Shown here piece by piece: positions 7,301-16,106 of a DNA stretch of 28,561 bases (position 1 is the first letter of the stretch; each line of letters opens with the position of its first letter). The notes beneath the pieces were generated by a model that searched no databases, was not told where the DNA came from, and saw only the letters and a list, made by a program, of their open reading frames with translations. Where the stretch lies: contig JAOZPK010000007.1 of assembly GCA_029932755.1 (NCBI GenBank), forward strand, positions 1,386 through 29,946. Reading direction: 5' to 3'. The position numbers and the translations under genes were made by a program. The stretch is from Candidatus Cloacimonadota bacterium (lineage in GTDB: Bacteria > Cloacimonadota > Cloacimonadia > Cloacimonadales > TCS61).

Positions 7301-9194
7301 AAGCAGTAACTTCATAGTTGCCTACTTGTACCTCAAGAGGAATAATTGCAGTTCCATTGGCATCGGTATTTCCTGTTATTATAAGGCTATCTTCAGATGT
7401 AATAGCAATCGTAAATCCGGAAAGATCACTTTCAGAAATATCAATGTGAACTTCAATGAAATTATCTGAAGATTTAATAACCGGGTCAAAGGTGAGTTCT
7501 ATCTCTTTTGGGATGTCAGTTAAAACTTGTAATCCCGGGTCTCCTAAAAGATTATAAACATAAAAATAGAATTGATCTGAATCTAATGCATTTCCCCAAG
7601 CATGATTATGCGGAAAATTGTTATACAATTCCATCTTTCCGCGCAGCAATAATTCTCCGCACCGAAATAAACCTTCTTGAGTAACACCCTGATAAATTCC
7701 CGCTGCATTAGCATTATTGAACCATGTTTTTGTGTCTTGCTCGCTTGGACCGATGAATCCAATGGCTCCTTGTGGAACCGAAGTATTTCCAGCCACTAAC
7801 CATTTCTCACCAAAACATGTTGTATATTGTTCAGAAGCAAAATTACCACCACCACAAGTTATACTTGTAACCAGGGGTAACATAAAACCATTATTTAATT
7901 GATCTATATCATCAATAGTAAACATAGTACCTGTAGCACTACCCCAACTTGAAGGAGAACCGGTTCCGCGATAACAAACAAATGATTCACCTTCACTAAT
8001 CATGTTAGCAAGCAGTGTATTTCCCTGCTGCCAAGGACTAATAAAAGTATCTACCACAGTGTATTCAAAATCCAGAAGCTTATTTCGGATTTCCATCAAA
8101 GTTTCACGCTGAGAGTAACCATTATAATTCGCTACAAATCCAACCATTAAAGCACGTTTTTGCCAGGGAATATCCATAAAGGGATTTTGCTCATAATTGA
8201 TTATCTTGGATACGATCGTCATTAGCTCCATATTACTTTGAACTGAAAATCTTCCAATAAAAATATCAGAAAAATAATCATCTCCATCTAAAAGTGTATA
8301 ATTATGATCACTTACATCCCAGGAACCGGGTGGATAAGAACCTTCTACATAGAATGCCGGGATAACGATAAAACCACTCACATCACCAACCAGAACAACA
8401 AATTCAGGAGGATTTTCCCAAGTATCATAGGCATTTTGTAAATAATCTTTTATATCATTAGCAGTTGTACCGATATCATCAATAAAAACAAGTTTTGTTT
8501 GGAAGCCCAATTTTTCTTTCCAGCGGAGTAGTGGCTGCAAAATACTCTCAACACTACTTGGAGCAATAAAAAGATATTCTCCACCGGCTGAGCTTGTCTC
8601 ATTCTCTGCACCAATGATCTTTTTAGTTGCTATCTTATTGAAATGTGAAGAAGCAATTTCCTTTGTAAGTTGGTTTCTGATATCAGAGTTATCAATTTCA
8701 AAATCTATTTCTATATCTTTTAACACCCTGATGATGTTTTGTTTTGGATTATATTGAATGGGGGAGATAGAGACCTGAGAGAATCTGTTTCCCCGCATTA
8801 TTGCAGGCTTAGCAATCGTAACAATATCTTTGGGAAACCAATCATCAACTGTATAGAGATTTTCCTTCTCATTAAATTTTATCGATGCTATTTTGTTGGA
8901 AAGTACGATTTCATCATAATCATATTTAATATTGGAAGATCTGTAATTTCCAGTATTTGGAAGTGAAACAAGCCTGGTATAAACAGGTAATTCAAAAACA
9001 TTTGAGATCATGCTGGTTTTACAATCGGAAATAGTAATTCTATCAAAAACGTTTTCATTTATTAGTTCTGCTTTGATCTCACTGATTTCAAAACTTCCAT
9101 TAACTGTAAATGAATTTTCAATTTCAGAGAATTCTAAACTTAATAATTGAACAAATACTGCAAATAGAACAAAGATTAAAAAGATCCTTCTCAT
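4308..9194 (-). CDS. Secreted C25 (gingipain-family) peptidase-like protein with type IX sorting domain
   Basis: A 1628-residue exported protein. After a signal peptide (1-20) comes a C25-type propeptide-like region (about 25-195) and the C25 catalytic-fold domain (about 205-560), with LLDGDDYFSDIFIGRFS and CGGGNF. The gingipain Cys is present as Cys447, but the position of the dyad His (GHG in gingipains) is Thr411 in YRGTGS. His531 in HAWGNALDSDQF is conserved in the neighbouring paralogue and could be a substitute; this is conjecture. Ig-like modules follow, then a region shared with the paralogue (about 870-1090), an extra segment absent from it (about 1092-1530) that includes two tandem modules of about 87 residues, and a C-terminal sorting domain (NYPNPFNP, GVYFYQL, KRMILIK). 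GAGGT precedes the ATG. It could be a protease with altered chemistry, or an inactive adhesin-like surface protein. Confidence 0.88.
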   Translation of the reverse strand: MRRIFLIFVLFAVFVQLLSLEFSEIENSFTVNGSFEISEIKAELINENVFDRITISDCKTSMISNVFELPVYTRLVSLPNTGNYRSSNIKYDYDEIVLSNKIASIKFNEKENLYTVDDWFPKDIVTIAKPAIMRGNRFSQVSISPIQYNPKQNIIRVLKDIEIDFEIDNSDIRNQLTKEIASSHFNKIATKKIIGAENETSSAGGEYLFIAPSSVESILQPLLRWKEKLGFQTKLVFIDDIGTTANDIKDYLQNAYDTWENPPEFVVLVGDVSGFIVIPAFYVEGSYPPGSWDVSDHNYTLLDGDDYFSDIFIGRFSVQSNMELMTIVSKIINYEQNPFMDIPWQKRALMVGFVANYNGYSQRETLMEIRNKLLDFEYTVVDTFISPWQQGNTLLANMISEGESFVCYRGTGSPSSWGSATGTMFTIDDIDQLNNGFMLPLVTSITCGGGNFASEQYTTCFGEKWLVAGNTSVPQGAIGFIGPSEQDTKTWFNNANAAGIYQGVTQEGLFRCGELLLRGKMELYNNFPHNHAWGNALDSDQFYFYVYNLLGDPGLQVLTDIPKEIELTFDPVIKSSDNFIEVHIDISESDLSGFTIAITSEDSLIITGNTDANGTAIIPLEVQVGNYEVTASKYCYIPQTKDLIVNSDTSLILEDFSFSEQLISGFNSNLGFTIANIGVDDIENIIITLSCDNEHISFSGNPIVLNILENGQNFSDEFEIQVSESWIDGEDVNIFIDITSDSGDFVFLCPTAIVSPELVVSEFLVQNSSNCLIQNELANITIELLNYGNFETGNFQAELICTNENAIIENAFSTFINIQQDETGIGNFTVLPENVISGEIAQFELKITNDDIILQNISFNYPIGIIDSTSITFSESGYFAIESRDVGNFETPQYDWIEIDPTYGGDGSLLDADHTTPDGSTKIIPLPFQFNYYGNFYNYISICTEGYISMETMPLVFHRNRNIPSGVGPAGMIAPFWDDLIDGRIYVKYDEEKKYFIIEWSDFKNEYDEISEIFQVILYDPEYYFSAMVNKLIKFQYKEVSNTDHDENYATVGLENYQQDNGLLLTFSNIYPNTVHELQNETAILFCNNVDYGIPFISVDPESFFFTVPADSTFAVDLVLSNALGSYNVSYDVSLAHFAKVPSGYSSNFNEDFSRNIETSYILNMTGSYIPIEPMNFFSYLIYHDIDGEGIHGITMDFPPGFYVNSAADIAELGYNNEIGDGVEISWGFVPGNSIIPPTSSTSILVNVTIDEDQTSPVEINWYIEGDGSGAPPHQVSGSFIVEPTGDDYLWVKYPNGGETIVPSRQDTLKWNKYGDAEFVKIELSIDDMLSWQMIDEMTENTGYYPYTFDGPLSDECRIKISTLDESSTDMSDSLFSISAFNIIYPEEGSILSYGTIDTLVWEDIGNYDDVQIEFSANNGYSWEIITEITENTGSFVYTVPGPPSEYCIFRISNISGTVHNISKTFTIVDSPVEWLAIENTSGNIPAGGNDINPLIISSNGLSPAIYVAVIKVITDIGQILNIPITLEVYSTTPPVEHYKLSQNYPNPFNPFTKIDYEVPKIGKVSIKIFNIRGQYVKTLINEQKEPGSYYTYWDGTDDKNRKVSSGVYFYQLDSSSSTKSKRMILIK
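4791..5315 (-). repeat. Tandem duplicated Ig-like module inside the C25-like protein
   Basis: Residues about 1294-1378 and 1384-1468 align to each other. Shared anchors are YPxxG near the start, DTLxW, the xIELS/QIEFS strand, SWxxIxEhTENTG and a C-terminal CxxxIS strand. The N-terminal part resembles the YPNGGE...W repeats found in other secreted FCB proteins. The paralogue at 9309-12926 lacks both copies, so the segment was gained by one paralogue or lost by the other. Confidence 0.7.
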
Positions 9195-9245
9195 AAATGA
9201 TTTACCTCAAATTAAGGGATTTAGTTTGCTCCCAACTTGTGTCAT

Positions 9246-9275
9246 CCCAAGCTTCGATTTGATCGGAGCTAAGGG
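9246..9275. repeat. Hairpin-forming GTCATCC-type intergenic repeat
   Basis: AGCTTCGAT (9250-9258) pairs with ATCGGAGCT (9262-9270) around a TTG loop, with CCC and GGG extending the stem after a short internal bulge. One pair is a U-G wobble when read on the plus strand, while the flanking genes are both on the minus strand. The preceding TGTCATCC is shared with the element at 1165-1197, suggesting both belong to one dispersed intergenic repeat family. Confidence 0.45.
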
Positions 9276-9308
9276 CAACAGCACATTATTACACTTTTAT
9301 CTCTTTTA

Positions 9309-12300
9309 TTATTTTAAGAGTAAACATTTTTTTGTGGCTATGGCTTTTCCATCAGCAACTAGTTTATAGAAATACACTCCCGATGCAACAGGTTGGTTAT
9401 TTATATTTGTCCCATCCCATATAACTGAAGATTGAGAAACTTGTCCGGCTTCTGACGGATTGGATATTGGATATTGTTTAATTTTCTGCCCTTTTAGATT
9501 ATAGATGCTTATATCAGCACTTTCCGTGAATTCAAAGTTTAATGTAAACGATATCGTTGTTGTAGGATTGAAAGGATTTGGATAATTCTGGAAAAGTTTA
9601 GGAGAATTAATAATAAGATCATTATCACCTTGTACCGGTGAATCCTCATTTGCTGTAAATAAGATTGCAGTTTCAGATTGTATTGTATGTACTGTCGGCG
9701 GGTATATATTTGCAAACGTAATGAGCAAACCATCCGTTTGTGTTTCATTTTCAATACCAATAGTTGCGTAATTGTCACTATAGTCATTATTATTTATCAA
9801 TTTATATTGAAATAAAATATCACCATCACCGGTGATTGATGGATAGTAGATAGGGTCATAGAAGATAACCTGGAAAGTTTCAGCCGAGTTACTATAAACA
9901 TTTATTAATTGAGACCATTCAATTATAAAAGTATTTTGTGATATATCATAATAAAAGTAAATTGAACCTCCAATGAGATTATCCCAAAACGGTGCTATCA
10001 TAGCTTTAGTACCAACTCCCGAAGGGATGTTTCTGTTTCTAAAGAAGACAAGATCAGTGTCACCCATGGTTATCCAACCATTAGAACATATCGAAATCTC
10101 ATCATATACAATTCCAAAATATTGGAAATCAAAAGGTAAATCGATTGTTTTTGTAAAGCCGTCATAACCGGTTACATTTCCTCCCTGAACAATACTGCCT
10201 TGTCCTCCCAACGAAGGATTGATCTCTATCCAATTGTAGGTTGGTGCAGAAAAATTGCCTACATCTGAAGATTCAATAGCGATATATCCTTGATCACAAA
10301 ATGTAGGGCTTTCTTCAGAAATTACTCCAATTGGATAGGAATACAGGATTTCTTGTAAAACATTTCCGCTATTGGAGATTACAAATTTGAACTTTGCCGG
10401 TTCTCCTGAGATTGCATTACCTATCTCTATCTCAAAAGGAGATTCAATTACTCCATTATCTCCCATTAGTACGGCAGGACAAGTTGCACCACCGGTAATT
10501 ATATTGAAATTACCTGACATTGCAACAAGCGCAATGGAGGTTTCATCGGCATCATAATCACCACTATTCAGGAACTCAAGTTCGAAACTTGAAATAGTGT
10601 CTTGCAGCAAGTTTCCATTTGGTTCATCTACAATAAAATTTGAAATTGTAAATTGTGGAGAAATAATTTCAATTGGCATATAAAAAGTATTTTCACCAAG
10701 ATCAGAGGAGATGCTTAAGAATATTTCACCTTGAATTCCATCTCGCCATAAATTATCAAGCTCAATTTCAAAATCGCAAGTTGTGAAATTACCTACATCC
10801 AACGTGGATAGGCTGTTTAATCCTGTTAATATTGTGATAAAATCATCATCTGTAGAGATTTCGAATTCAAGATCATTTGCCTGCATACTTCCATAATTCT
10901 GGATACTGGCAGTTATGATGACAGTTTCGCCAGAAATAATATCCGAACAGCTGTATTCATCAAGTCGAACGATATCTTCATCAATTACTGATAAAGTGTT
11001 TGTAACCGGAATAAACATATATTTAGAAGCAGTTATTTCATATATGCCTGCTTCGAGTGAAAATGGAATGCTCACAATTCCAAACTCATCAGAAATTCCT
11101 GTTGTAATCAAACTATCGGAATTTGTGATAGCAATTGTAAAACCAGCTTTGTTTTCAGTATCTAATTCAATTTGCACTTCGATAAAATTTGAACCTGCTG
11201 GTATTTCTTCCTGGAATGTTATTTCAAATACTTTTGGAGTGTCAGTAAGAATCTGCAATCCCGGATCACCCAGAAGATTGTAAACATAAAAATAGAATTG
11301 ATCGGAATTAAGTGCATTTCCCCAACCATGGCAATAAGGATAGTTGTTGTAAAGTGCCATCTTTCCACTAAGCATCATTTCACCACATCTGGTTATGCCT
11401 TCCTGGGTAATACCGTGATATATTCCCATATCATTTGTATTGTTGAACCAGGTCTTTGTGTCATATTCACTTGGTCCTATAAAGGCTATTGCCCCTTTTG
11501 GTGCTGCAGGTGAACCTGCAGTAAGCCATGTTTCTCCAAAACAAGAAGGATAACTACTACTTGCAAAATTTCCACCACCACATACAATACTCGTTACCAT
11601 TGGCAACTTAAATCCATTACTTAGAGAGTTAATCCCATTTATGTTGAATAGATCACTATAGTTCCCATACCAATAACTCGAAGATCCATATCCACGGTAA
11701 TTCAAAAATGTATAGCCGCCATTGATCATATTTACTAAGGAGCTCATATTATTTTGATATGGAGAGAAAAATGTATCTACAGCTGTAAATTCATAATCGA
11801 GCAATTTATCACGACATTCCATCACGGTTTCTCTGGCTGAATAGAAGTCCCAATATTCAACAATACAACTCATCATTAGGGCTTTATTCTGCCAATCATC
11901 TTCAATTAAAGGATCACTCTCATAATTGATTATTTTGCTGATTATTGTATTTAATTCTAATTGTGAACGAACAGAAAAGCGTCCAACAAAAATATCGGGA
12001 AAATAATCATCGCCTTCTAAAAGTGAATAACTATGATCACTTACATCCCATTGAGTATAATAACCCTGCACATAGAATGCCGGTACAATGATAGATCCAT
12101 CGACATCACCTACTAATACAACATATTCAGGAGGAATTTCCCAATTATCATAAGCATTTTGGATGAAGTTTTTAATAGCATCTGCAGAATTACCTGTTTC
12201 AGATAGAGTTGCAACTCTTGTTTTATAACCCAGTTTTTCTTTCCAACGCAAGAGAGGATCTAAAAGGTATGCCATATTGTCTTGTATAATAAAGAGATAT

Positions 12301-12926
12301 TTTCCATTTTGTTCTGTTCGAATAGTCGGATTCTCTTGAATGATTGATCCGGCAAGATTTGAAAATGAGTTGATCTTGTTCTGCTTTATCTTTGGGTTTT
12401 TCGTAATAGTTTCATCTAAATTCAGGTTAATTTCTAAATTATGTATGATTCTTAATTTATTTTGAACTGGATTATATTGTATAGGAGATACCGCAATTTG
12501 CGAGAATCTGTATGCACCCATGATGTTTGGATCACTAATTGTAACTATCTCTGAAGGCAGCCATTCATCTCTCTGATATCCAACAACATTTATTTCATCT
12601 TCATCAAGAAAACCGGAGGGTAAAATTGCATTACTTAAGTTGATGATTTTTTCATCGTATGAGATATTTTCTAAAATATAATTTCCAGTGTTTGGAAGAT
12701 TAACTAGTTGTGTGTATATCGGTAATTCCGGTTCTCCAACTTTTCCCGTTGAGATACAATCCTTAATATGTAGCTGTGTAAATGTATCATTCTGCATGTT
12801 TTTTTCAACAATATCAATTGTTTCAAAATTTCCGAAGATATGTATAGAATTGCCAGAAACATCCAGATTGATTGCGCTTGAGAATGTAACAAATAACAAA
12901 AGTAATAGTGTAACAATATTTTTCAT
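9309..12926 (-). CDS. Secreted C25 (gingipain-family) peptidase-like protein, paralogue of the next gene
   Basis: A 1205-residue exported protein with signal peptide (1-18), propeptide-like region (about 20-200), C25 fold (about 207-565) and Ig-like modules to about 860. A conserved block follows (about 875-1095: IAIESSDVGNF, RNRNIPSGVG, MIAPFWDNL). The last 90 residues are a type IX sorting domain (NYPNPFNPTTTISF, GVYFYKL, KKCLLLK). The putative nucleophile is Cys449 (SIVCGGGNF). The gingipain dyad His position is Tyr413 in YRGYGS, while the paralogue at 4308-9194 has Thr there. His533 in HGWGNALNSDQF is kept in both. The two genes are co-oriented, 114 bp apart and alike along most of their length, so they arose by tandem duplication. 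AAGGAA precedes the ATG. Proteolytic activity is uncertain. Confidence 0.88.
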   Translation of the reverse strand: MKNIVTLLLLLFVTFSSAINLDVSGNSIHIFGNFETIDIVEKNMQNDTFTQLHIKDCISTGKVGEPELPIYTQLVNLPNTGNYILENISYDEKIINLSNAILPSGFLDEDEINVVGYQRDEWLPSEIVTISDPNIMGAYRFSQIAVSPIQYNPVQNKLRIIHNLEINLNLDETITKNPKIKQNKINSFSNLAGSIIQENPTIRTEQNGKYLFIIQDNMAYLLDPLLRWKEKLGYKTRVATLSETGNSADAIKNFIQNAYDNWEIPPEYVVLVGDVDGSIIVPAFYVQGYYTQWDVSDHSYSLLEGDDYFPDIFVGRFSVRSQLELNTIISKIINYESDPLIEDDWQNKALMMSCIVEYWDFYSARETVMECRDKLLDYEFTAVDTFFSPYQNNMSSLVNMINGGYTFLNYRGYGSSSYWYGNYSDLFNINGINSLSNGFKLPMVTSIVCGGGNFASSSYPSCFGETWLTAGSPAAPKGAIAFIGPSEYDTKTWFNNTNDMGIYHGITQEGITRCGEMMLSGKMALYNNYPYCHGWGNALNSDQFYFYVYNLLGDPGLQILTDTPKVFEITFQEEIPAGSNFIEVQIELDTENKAGFTIAITNSDSLITTGISDEFGIVSIPFSLEAGIYEITASKYMFIPVTNTLSVIDEDIVRLDEYSCSDIISGETVIITASIQNYGSMQANDLEFEISTDDDFITILTGLNSLSTLDVGNFTTCDFEIELDNLWRDGIQGEIFLSISSDLGENTFYMPIEIISPQFTISNFIVDEPNGNLLQDTISSFELEFLNSGDYDADETSIALVAMSGNFNIITGGATCPAVLMGDNGVIESPFEIEIGNAISGEPAKFKFVISNSGNVLQEILYSYPIGVISEESPTFCDQGYIAIESSDVGNFSAPTYNWIEINPSLGGQGSIVQGGNVTGYDGFTKTIDLPFDFQYFGIVYDEISICSNGWITMGDTDLVFFRNRNIPSGVGTKAMIAPFWDNLIGGSIYFYYDISQNTFIIEWSQLINVYSNSAETFQVIFYDPIYYPSITGDGDILFQYKLINNNDYSDNYATIGIENETQTDGLLITFANIYPPTVHTIQSETAILFTANEDSPVQGDNDLIINSPKLFQNYPNPFNPTTTISFTLNFEFTESADISIYNLKGQKIKQYPISNPSEAGQVSQSSVIWDGTNINNQPVASGVYFYKLVADGKAIATKKCLLLK

Positions 12927-13027
12927 TTATAAATTCCTTATCTTTATTTGGGCATTTATTACGCAAAAATCGAGCCATAAATATCCAATGAAAGTGAAAA
13001 CTTTTAATTATATATTAATTGTAAAGA

Positions 13028-16000
13028 TTATTTTAATAAAAGGCATTTTTTTGTGTTTATAAGCTTTCCATTATATTCCATTTTGTAAAAGTAGATTCCG
13101 GTAGAGACATTTCTATTTTTTGAGTTTGTCCCATCCCAAACAACTGAATGTTGTCCGGCTGGTAGCTGACCGCTGACAAGCTGTTTCACTTTTTGTCCTT
13201 TTATGTTGTATATTGCAATATTAACTTTTCCATCTGTATCTTTTATAGCAAAACTAATTGTTGTTTGCGGATTGAACGGATTGGGATAATTAGAATTAAG
13301 AATAGCGTTTATATATTTTGGAATTTCATTTTCATCTATAGTAACATAATTCTCCTCGTATGCAGTATGTGTAAATTGAACTGATGAATTTAATGGAAGT
13401 TCATCAGTTTTTATCTGTAGATAATAATAGTCATTTGGATTAATAATCATATCCGGGAAAGGTGTTTTTTCTTGCCACTCTTCCCATTCGATCAGTCCGG
13501 TATTATCGAACCATGCGTATGAATCTCCAGATATCGGTGGGTCGTTATTCGCAACAATATCAAAGTAATTTGTACTTCCCGGGACTTCAATTTCGGCAGA
13601 GTAATATGCCCACTCAGTATCACCGTTAATTGGTTCAAAATTATCTTGTCCCAACAATGTTCCACCGGTTCTGTTATTATAGAATCGTGCCTGGATCATT
13701 ACTCCTTCACAATTCTCTGTTTTTATATAGCCATGAATAGAGTATTCACCGTCAGATCTTTTCTTCATTCTATTTTCCATATTTGTAATAATATTATATC
13801 CATTGGCAGAATTTTGATGAATACACAAAGAGAGTTCCCCATCATAAAATTCAATATCATCAAGCCATTCATCATTACTATTTATATCCCAAATACTGGC
13901 TCCTTCGTCTTCATAATTACCAAACCAGATAAGTTCTCGACCAACTCTAAATTCAAAGTTATTGCCGGCTGATATCATATTTATACTGGAAATATTTCCC
14001 CACTGAGGAAGATGTATTATTTGTGAGACATATTCATCTCCAGTATAAGAAAACTCTAAGTTCTCAGAATATTGTTCATTAACTACTAACATATTAAGGG
14101 TATCTAAAATTATATTTGCCTCAATTTCAGCTGGATCAACACTTAAATATGTGTTGAGATCTTTAGATTTCATCTTGATGTAATTTAAAATATGTCTGCC
14201 GAGATCACCAGTTGCGATCTGTGGAATAAAATCATCTATGAAAACCGGTTTTATGCTGAATGCACTAAAGCCATCTTCATCAATTGAAGTTTTTAGTACC
14301 ATAGATGGGAAAGTTTCAAAATAGCTAAGATCAAAGGCAAAGTTACCAAGTGAATGAGCTATAAGTTTTCCATTGTATAATTCAACTCCCTGAATTATGT
14401 GTGGATGATGACAAATAACCAGATCAGCTCCGGAATCTATCATATGATGACGGATCTCAATATCCCACATATGAGGAATATCAATTCGAGGTGTATAATC
14501 CTCGTCTTCAGCAAAATCCTTTTCATCCCAACCGGCAAATACATCTAAGAAATCATAATTCGCACCGGGAGCTGTGGAGTATTCACTCCCTGAATGAGCT
14601 TCTACAATTATTAGATCAGCATTACCCTGCACTACATCTATTTGTTCCATGATGTAATACGGAGTCATATAAGCAAATCCAAATTTATTGAATCCAGCCT
14701 GTAAATAAGGTTGGTAATTATTATATTGACCTGTTCTGTCACATGATCTCAAAAAAGCCAGATTCACTCCCTTTTTGGAATAGAATAATGGTTCGTATGC
14801 TTCGTAGGAGTCAGCTCCGGCACCGGAATAGAGAATTCCATATTGGTCGAGTGTGCTCTGGGTTTCCTGCATACCTTCCAACATATAATCACTAACATGA
14901 TTATTTGCCAGACAAACCAGATCTATCCCTGCATAGGCCAGACCAGCAGCATTTTCGGGGGCTCCCTTAAAATATATTGTTTTAGTTGGATGATGTACAT
15001 TATGAGTTGTGAGTGGACACTCGAGATTTGCAACAGAAATATCAGCATTTTCTCCTAATATCGATAACGTCGGTTCAAATATAGCCTCAACCCCCAAATT
15101 AGGAATTATATAATTTTGATAACCTCTTGCCAGCATAATATCACCCACGAAGTTGATAGTTAACGGAAATGATGTTGGACCTTCTTCCACATCTATCTGA
15201 CAGGATGAATAACCATGGTGATCTGTTTCATCTGTAACTTGCAAATGAACTGAATATGAATGATCATCTTCTATAATATATGTATGTGCTGGATTCTGTA
15301 AAGTGCTGGTAGAATCATCTCCAAATAACCAAAGAAAAGTGTGCTCGTCACTATCGGGATCGGTAACTTCGCTGTAAAATTGTACATTAACACTTCGCAG
15401 ATCGTCTGAATTCCGAAATACAACACCAATTTCAAAACTAATTTCAACTTCGGGTGAAACAGGCAGATCCTCTGTGATATTGTAAATGTTGTCAAAGTAG
15501 ACAACTCCGCTACCTGTATCATTGTCATTTATAAATATAAGTTCTGTGATCTCAGGCAGATATTCATACCAGGAGAACCAGTCATCAGCAATAGGAAGTT
15601 GAAAGTTATTCCATTCACCTTCTCCAAATGCACCCTGATAAACAGGTATCCATTCTTCAATGTTCAACATTTCATATCCATCCAAGGAGTAGAATAGTTC
15701 ATTTGTTCCATCACTAACTCCAAATCCTTGAATCTCGCCTTTATCTTCTATAAAACAGGCAACTTGCCATACATCATTATTGTCGACCGTAACAGGTTCT
15801 ATTGTTTCCACCTTCCAGGTGTTCCCATAAAGTTTAAGAGCATATTGTGAAAGTGTGTTAAAAGTATTCTCTGTTGTTAGTTCCCAAGCATCGGGTTGCA
15901 TATCCTGTTCTGGATATGAAGTTAAAAAAATTGTTCCGCTTTCAAAGTCTTCGATTGAGATTTCACGATTAGTGGCAAAACTTAATGAATTTATTAATAA

Positions 16001-16036
16001 TAAAATAATCAAAACAAATATGAATTCAAATTTCAT
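13028..16036 (-). CDS. Secreted CapA-type metallophosphoesterase with PKD and carbohydrate-binding-like modules
   Basis: A 1002-residue exported protein. Signal peptide 1-21; a beta-sandwich, carbohydrate-binding-like module at about 27-188; a PKD domain at about 197-285 (WLFGDDSTSTLQNPAHTY); then a CapA/PGA_cap metallophosphoesterase domain at about 292-600. The CapA motifs are all present: GDIMLARG (298-305), NLECP (337-341), NNH (378-380), HSGSEY (481-486) and HHPHIIQG (543-550). A second beta-sandwich module covers about 700-850, and a type IX sorting domain (NYPNPFNPQTTISFA, GIYFYKM, KKCLLLK) ends the protein. CapA relatives act in poly-gamma-glutamate capsule synthesis or attachment, but no capB/capC is nearby and fusion to sorting and binding modules is unusual. 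A surface hydrolase or esterase acting on polymer is more likely. Strong AGGAG site 7 bases before the ATG. Confidence 0.88.
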   Translation of the reverse strand: MKFEFIFVLIILLLINSLSFATNREISIEDFESGTIFLTSYPEQDMQPDAWELTTENTFNTLSQYALKLYGNTWKVETIEPVTVDNNDVWQVACFIEDKGEIQGFGVSDGTNELFYSLDGYEMLNIEEWIPVYQGAFGEGEWNNFQLPIADDWFSWYEYLPEITELIFINDNDTGSGVVYFDNIYNITEDLPVSPEVEISFEIGVVFRNSDDLRSVNVQFYSEVTDPDSDEHTFLWLFGDDSTSTLQNPAHTYIIEDDHSYSVHLQVTDETDHHGYSSCQIDVEEGPTSFPLTINFVGDIMLARGYQNYIIPNLGVEAIFEPTLSILGENADISVANLECPLTTHNVHHPTKTIYFKGAPENAAGLAYAGIDLVCLANNHVSDYMLEGMQETQSTLDQYGILYSGAGADSYEAYEPLFYSKKGVNLAFLRSCDRTGQYNNYQPYLQAGFNKFGFAYMTPYYIMEQIDVVQGNADLIIVEAHSGSEYSTAPGANYDFLDVFAGWDEKDFAEDEDYTPRIDIPHMWDIEIRHHMIDSGADLVICHHPHIIQGVELYNGKLIAHSLGNFAFDLSYFETFPSMVLKTSIDEDGFSAFSIKPVFIDDFIPQIATGDLGRHILNYIKMKSKDLNTYLSVDPAEIEANIILDTLNMLVVNEQYSENLEFSYTGDEYVSQIIHLPQWGNISSINMISAGNNFEFRVGRELIWFGNYEDEGASIWDINSNDEWLDDIEFYDGELSLCIHQNSANGYNIITNMENRMKKRSDGEYSIHGYIKTENCEGVMIQARFYNNRTGGTLLGQDNFEPINGDTEWAYYSAEIEVPGSTNYFDIVANNDPPISGDSYAWFDNTGLIEWEEWQEKTPFPDMIINPNDYYYLQIKTDELPLNSSVQFTHTAYEENYVTIDENEIPKYINAILNSNYPNPFNPQTTISFAIKDTDGKVNIAIYNIKGQKVKQLVSGQLPAGQHSVVWDGTNSKNRNVSTGIYFYKMEYNGKLINTKKCLLLK

Positions 16037-16059
16037 AATACACTCCTAGTTAACAACTA

Positions 16060-16081
16060 CAATTCCAAATATTTGAAATTG
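16060..16081. promoter_or_regulatory. 22-bp near-perfect palindrome, operator candidate
   Basis: The sequence reads CAATTC, then CAAATATTTG, then AAATTG; ten of its eleven symmetric pairs match. It lies in the short divergent region between the capA-like gene (start 16036) and the Lol operon (start 16165), just downstream of the likely capA promoter. That placement suits a repressor or regulator site. AT-rich sequence does produce such dyads by chance, hence the modest confidence. Confidence 0.4.
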
Positions 16082-16106
16082 AATAAATTTTGACAAGGTT
16101 TAATCC

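Noticed and set aside
12688..13062. 124-codon plus-strand reading frame spanning the 12927-13027 spacer
   Set aside because: It overlaps the signal-peptide end of one secreted protein and the end of another, has no recognisable domain or ribosome site, and composition explains it as a shadow frame.
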